Part shown: positions 31,991 through 43,283 of the stretch, piece after piece | How positions within the stretch are numbered: position 1 is the first letter of the stretch | Layout: every line of letters begins with the position of its first letter | Source: Larix kaempferi | Lineage: Eukaryota > Streptophyta > Pinopsida > Pinales > Pinaceae | DNA: 64,000 nucleotides | Assembly (NCBI GenBank): GCA_027924585.1 | Contig: BSBM01001026.1 | Coordinates: forward strand, 2,302,501-2,366,500 | Reading direction: 5' to 3' | Position numbers and translations under genes: made by a program | The notes under the pieces: generated by a model | The model's database searches: none | Seen by the model: the letters and a program-made list of their open reading frames with translations, nothing else | Told to the model about the DNA's origin: nothing

Positions 31991-32860
31991 TATCGATTGA
32001 ATTCGCGACATAAGGAGAGGGTCAAGATAGAATTGGATCGCATGTTGGACGCGGGTATCATTGAACCAGTCGAGGAGTCGGAATGGATTAGTCCTATGGT
32101 GGTACAAGATAAGAAGACTGGCGAGGTGTGCATTTGCGTCGACCTCAGGAAGCTAAATGATGCATGTTTGCACGATCCGTTCCCAACCCCGTTTACTGAT
32201 GAAGTGCTCGAAGGTGTGGGTGTCCAGGAGATGTACTCTTTCACATATGGGTTCTCTGGCTACCATTAGATCCGCATTGCAAAAGAAGACCAACATAAGA
32301 CAAATTTTGTTACCGAATGGGGCTGCTTTCAGTACACCATGATGCCCTTCGGCCTTGAGAATGCACCTGCGATATTTTCGCGGGTTATCGTTGCTGCATT
32401 CAAAGATTTCATTCAGAACTTTTTACAGGTATACATGGATGATTGGACGGTCTATGGTTTGGTCCGTGATCATCTGGAAAATCTATGGTTGATGTTGGAG
32501 CGATGTCGACAGCACCAGATCTCGTTGAACCTAAAGAAGTGTATCTTCTATGCACTGTTTGGCATATTGTTTGGTCATATAGTGTGTAAGCAAGGATTGT
32601 TGGTTGACCCAGCAAATATTGCGCTTATTCTGAGTTTGACACTACCGACTACTATCAAGCAGTTACGGGCGATGCTGGGACACACGGGGTATTATCACAA
32701 TTTCATCAGGGGTTATGCTACGATTATTTCCCCTATGGAGAAGTTGTTGAAAAAGGATGCAGTATTCCAGTGGAGCCCTGAATGTCAGGATAGATTTGAG
32801 ATGCTAAAGACAAAGATGGCTTCGGCGCCAATATTAGTATTTCCTGACTAGAGTAAGGAG
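31991..32860 (+). pseudogene. E4 reverse transcriptase
   Basis: RT motifs appear in order: IELDRMLDAGIIEPVEESEW, CVDLRKLNDACLHDPFPTPF, SFTYGFSGYH, MMPFGLENAPAIFSRV, YMDDWTVYG (32432-32446) and ISLNLKKCIFYALFGILFGH. The motif A aspartate, normally just before Gly-Phe-Ser-Gly-Tyr, is Tyr here, which would abolish catalysis. The motif C Asp pair is intact. A TAG follows SGYH where homologues have Gln, and the frame shifts near 32300-32339. Another TAG ends the stretch at about 32850. Confidence 0.88.
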
Positions 32861-33481
32861 TTCCATGTTCATGTTGATGCCTTATTGATCGCGATGGAAG
32901 TAGCATTGGCCCAGCCCGGAGAGGGGGATCTTGATCACCTCTTTGATTTTTCCAATCGAAAGTTGTCATCTGCAGAAAGAAACTACACTACTACACAGAG
33001 GGAAGGTCTAGCAATGGTTTACGCGTTGCAGAAGTTTCGCCATTACTTACTAGGAGGCCATTTCAAAATGTTCATAGATCATTCTGCGTTAAAATACCTG
33101 GTCAATAAGCCTGTGTTGGGGGGGAAGATTTGTCAATGGCTACTTCTGTTTCAGGAATTCGATTTTGAAGTAATTGTTAAGCCAGGGTGGTTAAATGCTG
33201 GCCCAGATCATCTCTCCCGGATTGAAACAGGGGAGGAGCCAACTAACATTGAAGATGGGTTGCCTGATGCGCAATTATTTAAATTTGGAATTGCTGATGG
33301 CTATGTTGACGAAATCATTCAGTTTCTGGCGAGAGGTACCGCACCAGAAGAATTCACCACTAGTCAGAAGAAGCAGTTGGTAGTCAAGGCTACAAACTTC
33401 CAGCCAATCGCAGGAGCATTGTACAAAATAGGTGTTGATGAGATATTGCGACGATGTGTTTTTCCACATGAGCAAGAGTAG
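32861..33481 (+). pseudogene. E4 RNase H
   Basis: The codons LSSAERNYTTTQREGLAMVY, KFRHYLLGGHFKMFIDHSAL and KPGWLNAGPDHLSRIETGEE are typical of gypsy RNase H and the tether to integrase. A catalytic-type Asp is kept in FIDHSALKYL. The open part runs from 32885 to 33481 (198 codons) and ends in TAG. Confidence 0.85.
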
Positions 33482-34500
33482 ATCCTTTCCGAAGCACATG
33501 CAGGAGTGGCTAGAGGGCACTGTGGTGGTCCTGCAATGGCAAGGAAGGTGCTTCGAGCGGGACTCTGGTGGCCTATGCTACACAATGATGCGGCAGATTA
33601 TGCACGGTCCTGCAACGTTTGTCAGAGAACTGGGAAGCCATCCAGATGGGATGAGATAACGTTGATGCCTTAGTTGATGTTGCAGCCATTCGAAAAATGG
33701 GAAGTAGAATTTGTGGGACCTATCCATCCCCCAGGTAAACGCACTGGTGCTAGGTATATCATCACGATGATAGATTACTTGACACGATGGGAAGAAGCTG
33801 CACCAGTCATTGATTGTTCCACGGCCACAGCAACGTTGTTTCTCTTTGACCAAATCGTCACTCGCTTTGGCTATCCCAAGATATTGTTGAGCAATCAAGG
33901 AAGACACTTTCTCAATCGCACCATCAGTGCATTGACAAAAGAGTTGCAGATATAACACAAGAATAGTACACCCTATCATCCGCAGGAGAATAGCACGGTG
34001 GAAGCTTTCAATAAGATATTGGAGCATGCGCTGACAAAGGTGTGTAATGTGAACCGCGATGACTGGGATCTCAAAATCCCAGCAGTATTGTGGGCCTATC
34101 GCACCACATGTAAATGGCTCACCGGGAAGACATCATTCAAGCTAGTGTATGGGCAAGAGGCGGTTATGCCTATGGAGTATATCATTCTGAGTCTGTGCAT
34201 AGCGGCAGCAACTAGCATGGATGTTATAGCAGCATTATACAAACGCCTTGCGTAGTTAGTACAGCTGGAGGAATATCGTTTCATCGCTGGTTTCCATCAA
34301 AATGTGGAGAAGGCTCTCCAAAAATCTTGGCATGATTGCCATATCAAGAAAAAACAGTTTCAACAAGGACATTTAGTGTTTTTATATGATAGCAAGTTTA
34401 TGAAACATCCAGGAAAATTGCAGATGCATTGGCTTGGTCTGTATCGCATTAGCAACATTACTTCAGGAGGAGCGGTCTAGTTGTAGTAGTTGGATGGGAC
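33482..34500 (+). pseudogene. E4 integrase, catalytic residues lost
   Basis: Zinc-binding residues lie in EAHAGVARGHCGG and SCNVCQRTGKPS (the frame changes near 33480-33530). In the core, the first catalytic Asp is Glu ([16 protein letters not shown]) and the second is Asn ([12 protein letters not shown]). The third residue is kept ([12 protein letters not shown]). The C-terminal part continues with [20 protein letters not shown] and KHPGKLQMHWLGLYRI. Stops lie at about 33672, 33953, 34253 and 34480. This copy could not integrate anything. Confidence 0.88.
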
Positions 34501-36555
34501 GATGCTCCCCAAGTTGACTAATGGTAGCAGGTTGAAGCCCTATTGGTCTGGCTTGGAACATTGTGATGCCTGAGTCGCATCGGAAAAAAAAAGTGTAGAT
34601 TGATTGGTGGCAAGATGGCGCACCAACAGGGACGGAATGCGGAAGCAGGGAGGCTTCTGTCGCGAGTTTGGGGAGGTCTGCGACAAGTGGTAGCATCACG
34701 ATTGGGTCACATCAGAACTCATTATGCAACTAGCACTTTTTCCTTTTAGGGGAAGATATGATCATTAGTCGAATCAAGTTGTGCCAGAAGAATGTACGTT
34801 TGGCATAAGGAATACACCAAGTTAGCATGGCCAGCGGCACTTGGAGAGATGTTTTGCAGGGTTGGCACGAGGTATCCACCACGACAGCATGGCCAAAGTA
34901 CTACTTCGCACAATTTTGCACATAGAGTGACAGGCGAGGGTATGATCGCTCTGCCCACCTCCGATGCCCGAGCAGTGGAAACTTATGATTACCCTAGAAG
35001 CGTGAGTAGGTGGTGCATAGGATTTCCAAGGAAAATGAACGGTTGAAGGTAATATATAAATATAGGACCCCGGGATAGTAGGAGCACAGAGGTTGTTTCA
35101 GTTAAGAGGGGTTATGTTACGAGACTCTCGGGCATCTAGCTAAGTTAGGAATTCCAAGGAGGTTGTGGAAATGATCCATTTTATTTCCCGTGGAAGCACA
35201 CCAGGTGCGCTGAGGGCCCGAACGACGAGTGTACATGAGCGGTTAGAGCAAACTGCGCCGGGTTACGAGCATGAGGTCTTGTCCAGGATTTCTAGGCAGT
35301 TGGTGATGGTTCGAAGTCTCGTGGTCCCTGTGACCACACTTAAAGGGGGGGTGGTCACCCCCGGGTCCCTGTAACATATTCTTACTAGTGCGAAACAGAT
35401 GTGCCAGAACCACTGGCCTGTTTTCCACCCTGGCATTGTTTGCAAAATTCCTCTCTGTCTACAATTGGTCTCTAGAGACTGGAGGATGCATTTGCACTAT
35501 TTGCGACAGTAAGCTGGCAAGAGTCCACTTTTGGGGAAGAAATACATGACAGCGAGCAGATGATCAGTGTAGCAAAAGGATTAGGACAACATCGTGCGAT
35601 CCAGATGGCAAGAACAGTTGCAGAACTATAGTTTAGCCCTAGTAGAACGAAGACCACAGATTTCACCATGTCCAGTTGACGTGGATCGAGGGCAAGCCAC
35701 AAGATTGTGTTGGGGGCCTATTGGCAGGCGGTTTGGTAAGGAAGAATCGCAGCATCGCCAATGCTGCGACATGTCAGACGAGGTCATGGAAGGAAGAAGG
35801 CTCTATTCTTTTATGTATTTTTTGAGTCGTTTGTACCGCAATAGGCGGGTTTTTGGGTCATTGAACCACATGAGATGTAATTTCAAGTTAAGTATACCAC
35901 AATAGGCGGGTTTTTTGGCCCATTTGGACTGTGTTAGTAGATTTTGGGTCATTTTTCCAAAATTCAACTAGGAAGTTGTTAGTAACTGGACAAACATTGT
36001 AAAGGTGGAAGCATATATATAGCCAGGAAGTTATAGATCAAAGGAGAGAAAAAGGAGAGAGTGAGATCAAGCAGAAAGCTTTTGATATGTTTTGGTGCAG
36101 AATTTCCGAAGTCTATGATCTGTAGAGGCGTCATATTGGGTTTTTGTAAGTAAGAATATGCTGTGATGAAACTGTTTCTGTGCAATCCTGATGTATCTTC
36201 TGTCTTTTGATGATAATGCAATGTTTCTTTGATACAATAGTCGCTTTATTGTTATAATCTGCCGTAACAATGAATGCTTCCATTAAATGATGCTATGAGT
36301 ACAACAATGTCGAAATGAATATATAGATTTATCGTTGAATGCTACAATAAGATTAACTAGCTGATGCCGCAACATCCTACTTCATTTGGCGGAAACATGG
36401 TTCTGTCCACTCTCCCTTGATCACCTCGGATGAAACCTCATCTGCTCTGTAGGTGTTGCTGGGCAAGGTAAAACCTGTATGGGTCGGTGCTCAGGAAGAT
36501 CGCGGTGGGTTAGTGTCGACAGTGATGGGAACCCCTGTCGACTGGGCTTGAGTCA
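34501..36555 (+). mobile_element. E4 3' region, possibly including its LTR
   Basis: A purine run TTTTAGGGGAAGATA at 34743-34757 precedes TGATCATTAG and may be the polypurine tract and LTR start, but no second copy of this sequence exists in the window, so the LTR is unproven. TATA-like boxes lie at about 35049-35060 and 36010-36020. A short perfect palindrome-like hairpin (GGGGGTG/CACCCCC) lies at 35347-35362 and another (GTCGACAG/CTGTCGAC) at 36515-36542. No gene is supported. The right edge meets the E2 LTR at about 36555. Confidence 0.45.
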
Positions 36556-37236
36556 ACACTCATGAACACAGAAAATGGAGAATAGCAGTATCATACATCA
36601 GTTATGAGCTGGCACTGTGAAAATTGAATACAATACAATAACTGTCAATAGTGAATTTGAATTAACCAAGGAGGTCATTCGAATCATGCTCAAAGTATAG
36701 CTTGGACAACATTGGATACATCATCCAGTCAATAGTAGCAGTCATAAATGGTCAATAGTCAGTCAAATGAGTCTAACTGAGTCTAATTGAGCCATGTGAG
36801 AACAAATCATGGGATGGATACTCCAAGGAGGGCGCATGATGTTGTCAAAAGGTCAAGTGGCACTCCAGAACTAGCTAACTAGGAGTTGCAGGATGTTAGC
36901 ATGAGCAATCAGTGGAAGAATTTCTCACTCAATGCTATAACTGACTGTCAGACACCTGGTAGGTGAGATAAGGTGCTCTAACTAAATGATAACTCTTGGT
37001 AGGTGAGAAAAGGTGCACATGTCATGCAGGATATTCAAAGAGGGCGTATCAGTTAGGTAGGAGGGCTACTGGGGGATGAATACAGGCTCTATAGAGCTTA
37101 AATTAGGCTCTAGGTGCTAGGGAGACCACCAAAATGATGACTGGATGCATGCAGCTGCATGCAAATGCATGCATGATAACTGGATGCATGAAAAATGCAT
37201 GCAAATATGAAAAATGATGGTGAGAATATTCCAACA
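36556..37236 (-). mobile_element. E2 5' LTR, truncated at its inner end
   Basis: It matches 15420-16191 from the outer terminus (37236, TGTTGGAATATTC) inward for about 680 bp. About 90 bp at the inner end, with PBS and leader, is missing where E4 sequence adjoins. It has four TGCATGCA motifs. Confidence 0.88.
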
Positions 37237-37241
37237 CTGAG

Positions 37242-38700
37242 TAGCAGCATTCACTGCTCCTCTCTACTCGGTCTCTGCTGAAGATAGTGCAATTGCACTC
37301 TGTTTCTTTCTATACCAACAAATAGAACCACCTCTAAGCATGAATACAAATCCAGATGTGGATTTCCTTTCAAGGCTATCACCAGCCCAATCTGAGTCAG
37401 TAAAGCCAAGAAGATCTAGGCTAGAATCTGCAACATAGTGAATCCCATCAGTCTTGGTGCCATGCACACAATGCAAGATTCTTTTTGCATCCCTCCAATG
37501 GAGCTCATGTGGCTTATCCATGTATATTGATGCCACACTCAAAGAATATTAAAGATCAGGTCGAGTATTAGTCAAGTATAACAAGTTACCAACAAGCTTC
37601 CTATACAAGGTGTTGTCAACCAAAGGTGTAGATTCTACTTCTTCAAATCGAACTCATGAAAGGAAAGGAGTCTTTGAAGTCTTGAAATCAGCCATATTGA
37701 ACTTCTTTATCAGGTCAGATGCATATTTGGACTGAGATACCTTATTTCTATTCTCAGTTTGAGAAATCTCAATCCCCAAAAACTGCTTAAGAATTCCCAA
37801 GTCACTCATGGAAAAAGCTTGATGCAAAGCAGTCTTTAATGAAGTTATTTGATCAGTAGAGCTACTTGTGATTAGTATATCATCAACATATAACACTATA
37901 ATCATAATTTAACCATCAATCAGCTTCATGTAAACATTAGGATCATATTTGCATCTCACATAAGATTGTGACAAGAGAAAGTTGTCCATTTTGGCATACC
38001 ATGCCCTGGGGGATTCCTTAAGCCCATATAAGGACTTACTCAACATGCACACGTATTTAAAATCAGATGCATAGACTTATAGATGTTGCATATAAATATC
38101 CTCCTCAAGATCCCCATAGAGAAATGCACTCTTGACATCCATGTGGTGCACTTCCCAGCGCTTGGATATAGAAATTGTCAGAACTAGTCTTATCGGATCC
38201 TTTTGTGCAACTGGTGCAAAAGTATCATTGTAGTCAAGGCCATGGACTTGGGAGAAGCACTTTTCCACCATCCTAGCCTTATATTTCACTTTTGTACCAT
38301 CATCTGCACACTTGGTTTTGTATATCCACTTACACCTTACCAATTTTCTTCTTGGGGGAAGCTTGACTAGATCCCATGTCTCATTCTTTTGCAGTGAATG
38401 AAACTTCTCATCCATAGCATCCTGCCATCTTGGGTCATGTGAGGATTCCTCATATGTATGAGGATCAAAATCCACCATCACATAACATCTCTCAGACAAG
38501 TAAGGATCATTCACATTGAGAGTAGTCTCAAATTGTGATCTAGTCCTCCTTGTGTCATGAGGATTTCCCACTAGTTCACTAGCTTCTTGTAAAGTCTTAG
38601 CAGCCCATTTAGGCCTTGTTGGTGAATTAATATCTATAATAAAATGGTTCTCATCATCAGGAATATCAGAATCAAAAGATTCAAGAGAAGCATCACTCAC
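37242..38700 (-). pseudogene. E7 reverse transcriptase and RNase H N-terminal part
   Basis: From 38700 to 38077 the frame is open for 207 codons: the pre-RT linker (KWAAKTLQEASELVGNPHDT), then WQDAMDEKFHSLQKNETWDL, RCKWIYKTKCADDGTKVKYK and HHMDVKSAFLYGDLEEDIYM. It goes on in pieces with SLYGLKESPRAWYAK, LYVDDILITSSS (the YVDD catalytic motif at 37879-37890), FSMSDLGILKQFLGIEISQ and, in RNase H, GFTDSDWAGDSLERKSTSGF and AIALSSAETE. Stops or shifts lie at 38077, about 37906, about 37654 and at the Tyr after ETE. RNase H is then cut by the E2 target site at 37237. Confidence 0.92.
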
Positions 38701-40165
38701 TTACTTCTTCATGTGGTGGTGAAGATGGTTCTCCAATTTCAACATTCTGAGAGGGCTCTTCTTCGAATTGAAAACTTATTTCAATAAAGGATTTTTTAGT
38801 AGACATGTTCAGAAACTTATAGCCTTTGGATTCCTTTGAATAGCCAACAAAAAAACAAGGTTGTATTTCGGGCTGCATAGCCCTCCTCTTCTCAAGTGGA
38901 ATCCTAGCCCAAGCCTTGGAGCCAAAAATCCTGAAATGAGAAAAATCAAGTTTGTGCCCAGTCCAAGCCTCAAAAGGAGTGATTCCTTTGAGATATTTGT
39001 GAGGCACTCTATTTTGAATGTATGTGGCACAATTTATTTCCTCATCCCAAATCCTTAGAGATAAATACTTTTCCTCAAGCATACATGTGGCCATTTGCTT
39101 CAATGATATGTTCTTCCTATCAGCAACACCATTCTGCTGAGGTGTATATGGAACAGCGTGTTGCATTTGTATGCCTAAAGAGGCACAAAATTGTTGAAAC
39201 TCAGATTTTATGCACTCCCCACCATTATCATATCTAAGGATCTTGATATGTCTACCAGATTGTTTCTCAACTGAGGCCTTGAAAATCTTGAACAGAACGA
39301 ACACTTCAGAATTTAGCTTTACGAAATAAATCCAACAGTACTTGGTAAAGTCATCTATGAAGGTAAGAATGTATTTGGCATAGTTCAAATACTCATGGGG
39401 AAATGGACATGATATGTCACTATGAATAATATCCAGGGATGCTGAGGTTCGCACAGTTTTGTCTCTCTCAAATTTATGCTCTGGGTGCTTTCCTAGGATG
39501 CATCTTTGAAAGACGCCTTTGGAAAACTTGATATTGGGAAGTTGTATGACCATTATTTTCTCATGGAGTTGTGAAAGGTATCCATAGTTTAGGTGGACAA
39601 ATATTTCATGCCACAGTTTTCTTGACTCATTGCCATGGGTTAATAGAGCAGAAGGTGAGGGGAATGGCGCAAAATGAGAAAACCTATATCGTTTTGAGCT
39701 ATGGTCAGCAGAACTTAAGGAAACAATTCGGCTTGTTGACATTTCACAGATCTCAACATCATTAGGTGTAAAGACCACCTTTTTGCGTGATCCTGTGTGA
39801 TTCATCTGGTATACTAACAAAAGGTTAGCAGCAAGTCCTAGAACATATAAAACATTAGAGAATGTACCAAAATATAGATCAATGTTTCCTGTACCTTTGC
39901 TTGAAGTTTCAGAATCATCACCCAACACAATGTTTGGTACACTGGAAGAATCAAGAGATGTGAAGCATTCTCTTGTGGACACCATGTGCCTTGAAGGTCC
40001 AAAGTCAATGATGAATGAGGTAGATCTTGATGTTCTTTCCATCAGTGCATGCACTAGCTCCTTATCTTCAGAATTTTGTCCTCCATCCTTCCTCCTTGTG
40101 CTCTCAGTAAGAGGAATGTTGGATTTATCTAGGAGTTGATCCATTTGATCAATGGTCTTATTCAT
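38693..40165 (-). pseudogene. E7 protease and integrase (490 open codons)
   Basis: Order on the minus strand: gag end KTIDQMDQLLDK, protease SFIIDFGPSRHM (D-F-G instead of D-S/T-G), pre-integrase LYVLGLAANLLLVYQMNHTG, zinc-binding H-H-C-C (LWHEIFVHLNYG ... RCILGKHPEHKFE), and the integrase core with IIHSDISCPFPHEYL, FIDDFTKYCWIYF, LRYDNGGECIKSEF and PQQNGVADRKNISL. The last motif normally has Glu where Asp now stands (near 39119), so the D,D-35-E triad is altered. The frame overlaps the RT stretch by a few bases. It would have encoded the enzyme that inserts copia DNA. Confidence 0.92.
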
Positions 40166-41124
40166 GTAGGATCTTTCAGGATGAAATCCCCTGCTGCAAT
40201 AATTGTTCTTTTTCTTCTCATTCTTCTTGTTTGCATTTATCTTGAAAACTAAGGAGTCTTCATGGACTTTCTACTTTTCCTTCCTTTGATCAGTGGGATT
40301 CTTGAAATTGCCCTTCTTCTTTCCTTTCGAACTATTTGAATCTCCCACATTCAAATAATGATCTTTTGATGGATTTTTTATGGCTCCCATCAAGACCATT
40401 TTTTCTTGTTCTTGTGTAAGAGACTCCGTGAATTCTGAGAGTGTGGGGCTCGTCCAATTTCGAACTGCCTTCCTTGTGGAGTGGAAGGTGGAAACAAAGA
40501 CTGAGTCATCAAGGCCAAGCTTGGAGAGAATGGACAATATTAGTTGCTCATCATTTTTATCAATTCCAAATTGCTTCAACAGTAGAACAAGTGACTTAAT
40601 TTCGAGAATAAATCCTGGAGGTTATTGAAATTATGTGGACTCAATGAAACTAGTTCATTATCCAGTTGGTGGCCTCTTAATTCATCAGTCTTGCCAAACA
40701 ATTCTTGAAGCTTTAGAAAAATTCATTGGGAGAGGTAAGATCATCAAGATGGAATAGAAGATCCCTGGATGTAGTGAGACATAGTAAACCATAGGATTCA
40801 TCTCTTCGATTATGCCACTTTGATTTCTCAATTGCTGAAGTTGGCTCAGGTTCAGTTGCCATAGTCACCATGTAGAGGCCTTTGCTCCTCAACATGATCT
40901 CCATATGCACTTTCCAATCAAAATAATTAAATGGAGTGAGGATTATCTGATGTGACTCATTCATGGAAGCTCTGAAATAACTTTTGGAGTAGTTTGGGTA
41001 TACCCCTGGATGCTCAGTTGCGCCCTCTGGATGATAGAATGCACCCTGTGGATGAATTACTACGCCCTCCTTGAGACTGGTTGGATCCTGCAAGACAATA
41101 GAAGGAGAAAGGAATAGATTGATA
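40166..41124 (-). pseudogene. E7 gag pseudogene
   Basis: Fragments in several frames include LTPFNYFDWKVHMEIMLRSK (the usual start of copia gag after Ser-Met-Asn), HNRRDESYGLLCLTTSRDLL, DKNDEQLILSILSKLGLDDS and ESLTQEQEKMVLMGAIKNPS. A worn zinc knuckle (YCSRGFHPERSY) lacks some Cys residues. At least three frame changes and many stops are present. The capsid would have formed the particle. Confidence 0.82.
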
Positions 41125-41136
41125 GCTACCATACCA
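41125..41136 (-). promoter_or_regulatory. E7 primer-binding site, mutated
   Basis: On the minus strand TGGTATGGTAGC directly follows the LTR end. It resembles the initiator tRNA-Met site TGGTATCAGAGC with three changes. Confidence 0.6.
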
Positions 41137-41840
41137 TGTGAAATTTATTTCACACCAAGATCAGAACAATAAATTATACACTCTCACAAAAGATCTCACA
41201 CAACTAGTCAAGAACACTGAATTTCACTCACATAAGATGCAAACTGAATTACTCAAATGAATAATATTACATCATCCAACCTTGGGAAAGTAAGTGGATT
41301 TCAATATATAACATTAAATCAGAAATTTCAATGCATAAGGATGCCATTCGAATCTGCACAAAAGCATACTTACTAAAATAATGCAAAACCCCCCTAGGTG
41401 GCAAGTGTGTTCTCCAAGTCACACCAAAGGCTCACGAATTTCTGATTTAGTGATCAGATAGTGATGTATGATGAAAAAACATGCCAAATCCCAAAAATGG
41501 AAGGAAAAAACATCATGGAGGATGAGTGATCCAAAAAATAGCTTCCCTAGTCAACTAGCTTTTACCTTTCACCCAAGAAGTGGTAAAAAGCAGTAAAAGC
41601 AGCTAGTGCACCAATCTAACTCAAAATTGTCTAAAAAGAACCAGAATCTATTTCAGGACATCCAGAAATAGTCTCTAGTGCGTATAGGAAACTTTTGGTG
41701 CACACAATGATGCTTGTGGTCTACACAATGACTCATATGCCAACTATCTAGTCTGATACATAGGAATTAATCATAGAATGATTAATTAATGCTACTAATG
41801 TATTAATATGAAAAAGATAAGGGATTTAATTATTCCAACA
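41137..41840 (-). mobile_element. E7 5' LTR (704 bp)
   Basis: It pairs with 14256-14928 and is bounded by TG...CA. CTTAT (41841-41845) follows as target duplication. Confidence 0.92.
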
Positions 41841-41845
41841 CTTAT

Positions 41846-43250
41846 TTCCCACCACCAACAATGAATACCATGACTTTTTCCTACAATTCAAGTCAATCCT
41901 CCACCTCTCAATTGATTGGGATCATGTACAACCACTTCACCACATTGGAGTCCATTGTCAATCCATGCAAATTCATTTGCAAATATGGGATGTTTGAATT
42001 CAAAATATATGCACCCATATTCTAATTACCTGAATATGGGTGGAATGTCCACTCGAAACTCCATCTTCCAAAACTTCAACAAAATGAAAATAAAAAATCA
42101 ATGACACAAAATAAGTTAATTCCACTCCATAGCATGTGCCTTCATCCTTGAACCTAGCCTTGCAAATTGGTCTCCTTCCAAATTTTCAAGAACACTTATC
42201 AAAATTCTTGAGTGACAAGATTATCCCTATTAATGAGCACTTGAATGCCTTTTCAAATGCATGCCATCACATCGGCCACAATGATAATGACACTTCTATG
42301 TTCCTCTTTGTTAATTTACTGAAAGGAATAGTAGATTCCAACTTCTTTGACCTTTATCCTAGGGATTTTTCCACTTGGGATGAACTCAATTATATGTTCA
42401 AATCAACCTATGGACAACCCCAGAGCCCGGTCGATATACTTAAGAGTTACAATAACCTGACCTTTGGCTAGGGGGGAACCATAAAGGCCTTCAATCTTCA
42501 CTTCACCAATATTTATAATTAGATTCCTGAGAATATTAGGCCCCATAATCAATATCCCCGTGTGCACTATGACAATTTTTTTCCACCTTCTTATCATCAT
42601 TGATTAGAAAAAAAAACATCGATAACCTAGTTTCATCCTTGTTAACCTATCTATAGTAAGAGGAAAAGAATCTAAGGACTGGGTTTCCTCCTGAGGACTT
42701 GAATAATCAAGTATGTATGTCAATTGTATTGCATTTTATTCAATACATGAACAAAAAAATATTTTCTTTCGAAAGGAATATTATTTCCTCACCTACTCCT
42801 AAATTCTAGACACAAGCCTCTCGTTGACCCCAACCTCCTAACTTTTAGCACAAGGTGATCCTTTGTCGTTCCTCGTGTAACCTTTTTGAACACAATCACA
42901 ATGAAAACACTTGTGGAATTATAAAATTGTGAGGGAAAGGATATTTGGAAAAATACTAAACACGACTATAGACACCCTAGATTAGGTTGACGAAAAAACA
43001 ACATGTTCATCAATACTAGAAGTCAGTCATATCCCAATAGAAATAAGAACACTTCATAGTTGACTCTGATATCCCAAAAACCTATTGGATTTACTTCAAA
43101 GAAGTAAAGACACCACTCCTCTTGTCACCCAACAACCCAAAAACTTATCCACGCCTCCCACGGAGTTATAGCATAGTTGACAATTTGGACAACATCAAAG
43201 CTAGAACCACTCTAAGACCTAGAATACACATCTAGAATCCTCCTTTTTTA
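41846..43250 (+). pseudogene. Gypsy (Tat-like) gag relic
   Basis: The open part 42136-42471 reads EHLNAFSNACHHIGHNDNDT, MFLFVNLLKGIVDSNFFDLY and FKSTYGQPQSPVDILKSYNN, a capsid family distinct from that at 12195. After a TAG come IKAFNLHFTNIYN and IPENIRPHNQYPRVHY. A worn nucleocapsid knuckle (CRSSCNLFEHNHNENTC) lies near 42860-42920. It continues the locus left of E7 (joining at 14250). Confidence 0.78.
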
Positions 43251-43283
43251 CATCTCTATGAAAATCATGGACAAGATCATGCA

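Larger units (their letters stand above)
15420..37236 (-). mobile_element. E2: Ty1/copia element inserted in E7 RNase H, pol-deleted
   Basis: Read on the minus strand: 5' LTR 37236 to about 36556 (its inner end is missing), then nested E3-E5 sequence, then the gag 3' part from 18297, a 504-codon ORF with protease remnants and acidic repeats, a polypurine tract and 3' LTR 16191-15420. Integrase core, RT and RNase H are absent, so it is a non-autonomous derivative. PBS, leader and gag N-terminal part were lost along with about 90 bp of 5' LTR at the right edge of the nested block. Confidence 0.88.
14256..41840 (-). mobile_element. E7: outer Ty1/copia element hosting a nest of insertions
   Basis: Read on the minus strand: 5' LTR 41840-41137, PBS-like site 41136-41125, gag, protease, integrase, RT and RNase H down to 37242. 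The element then resumes with the rest of RNase H at 15414-14942, followed by a polypurine tract and 3' LTR 14928-14256. The 21.8 kb between (15420-37236) is element E2 with its own insertions. RNase H is split between an Ala-Ala-Thr-Gln stretch at 37242 and a Cys-Val-stop-Leu-Gln stretch at 15414. Perfect CTTAT duplications flank the whole. All coding parts carry stops or frameshifts. Confidence 0.92.

Noticed and set aside
35347-35362. GGGGGTG/CACCCCC hairpin as a transcription terminator
   Set aside because: Rho-independent terminators are not expected in plant nuclear DNA and no T-run follows.
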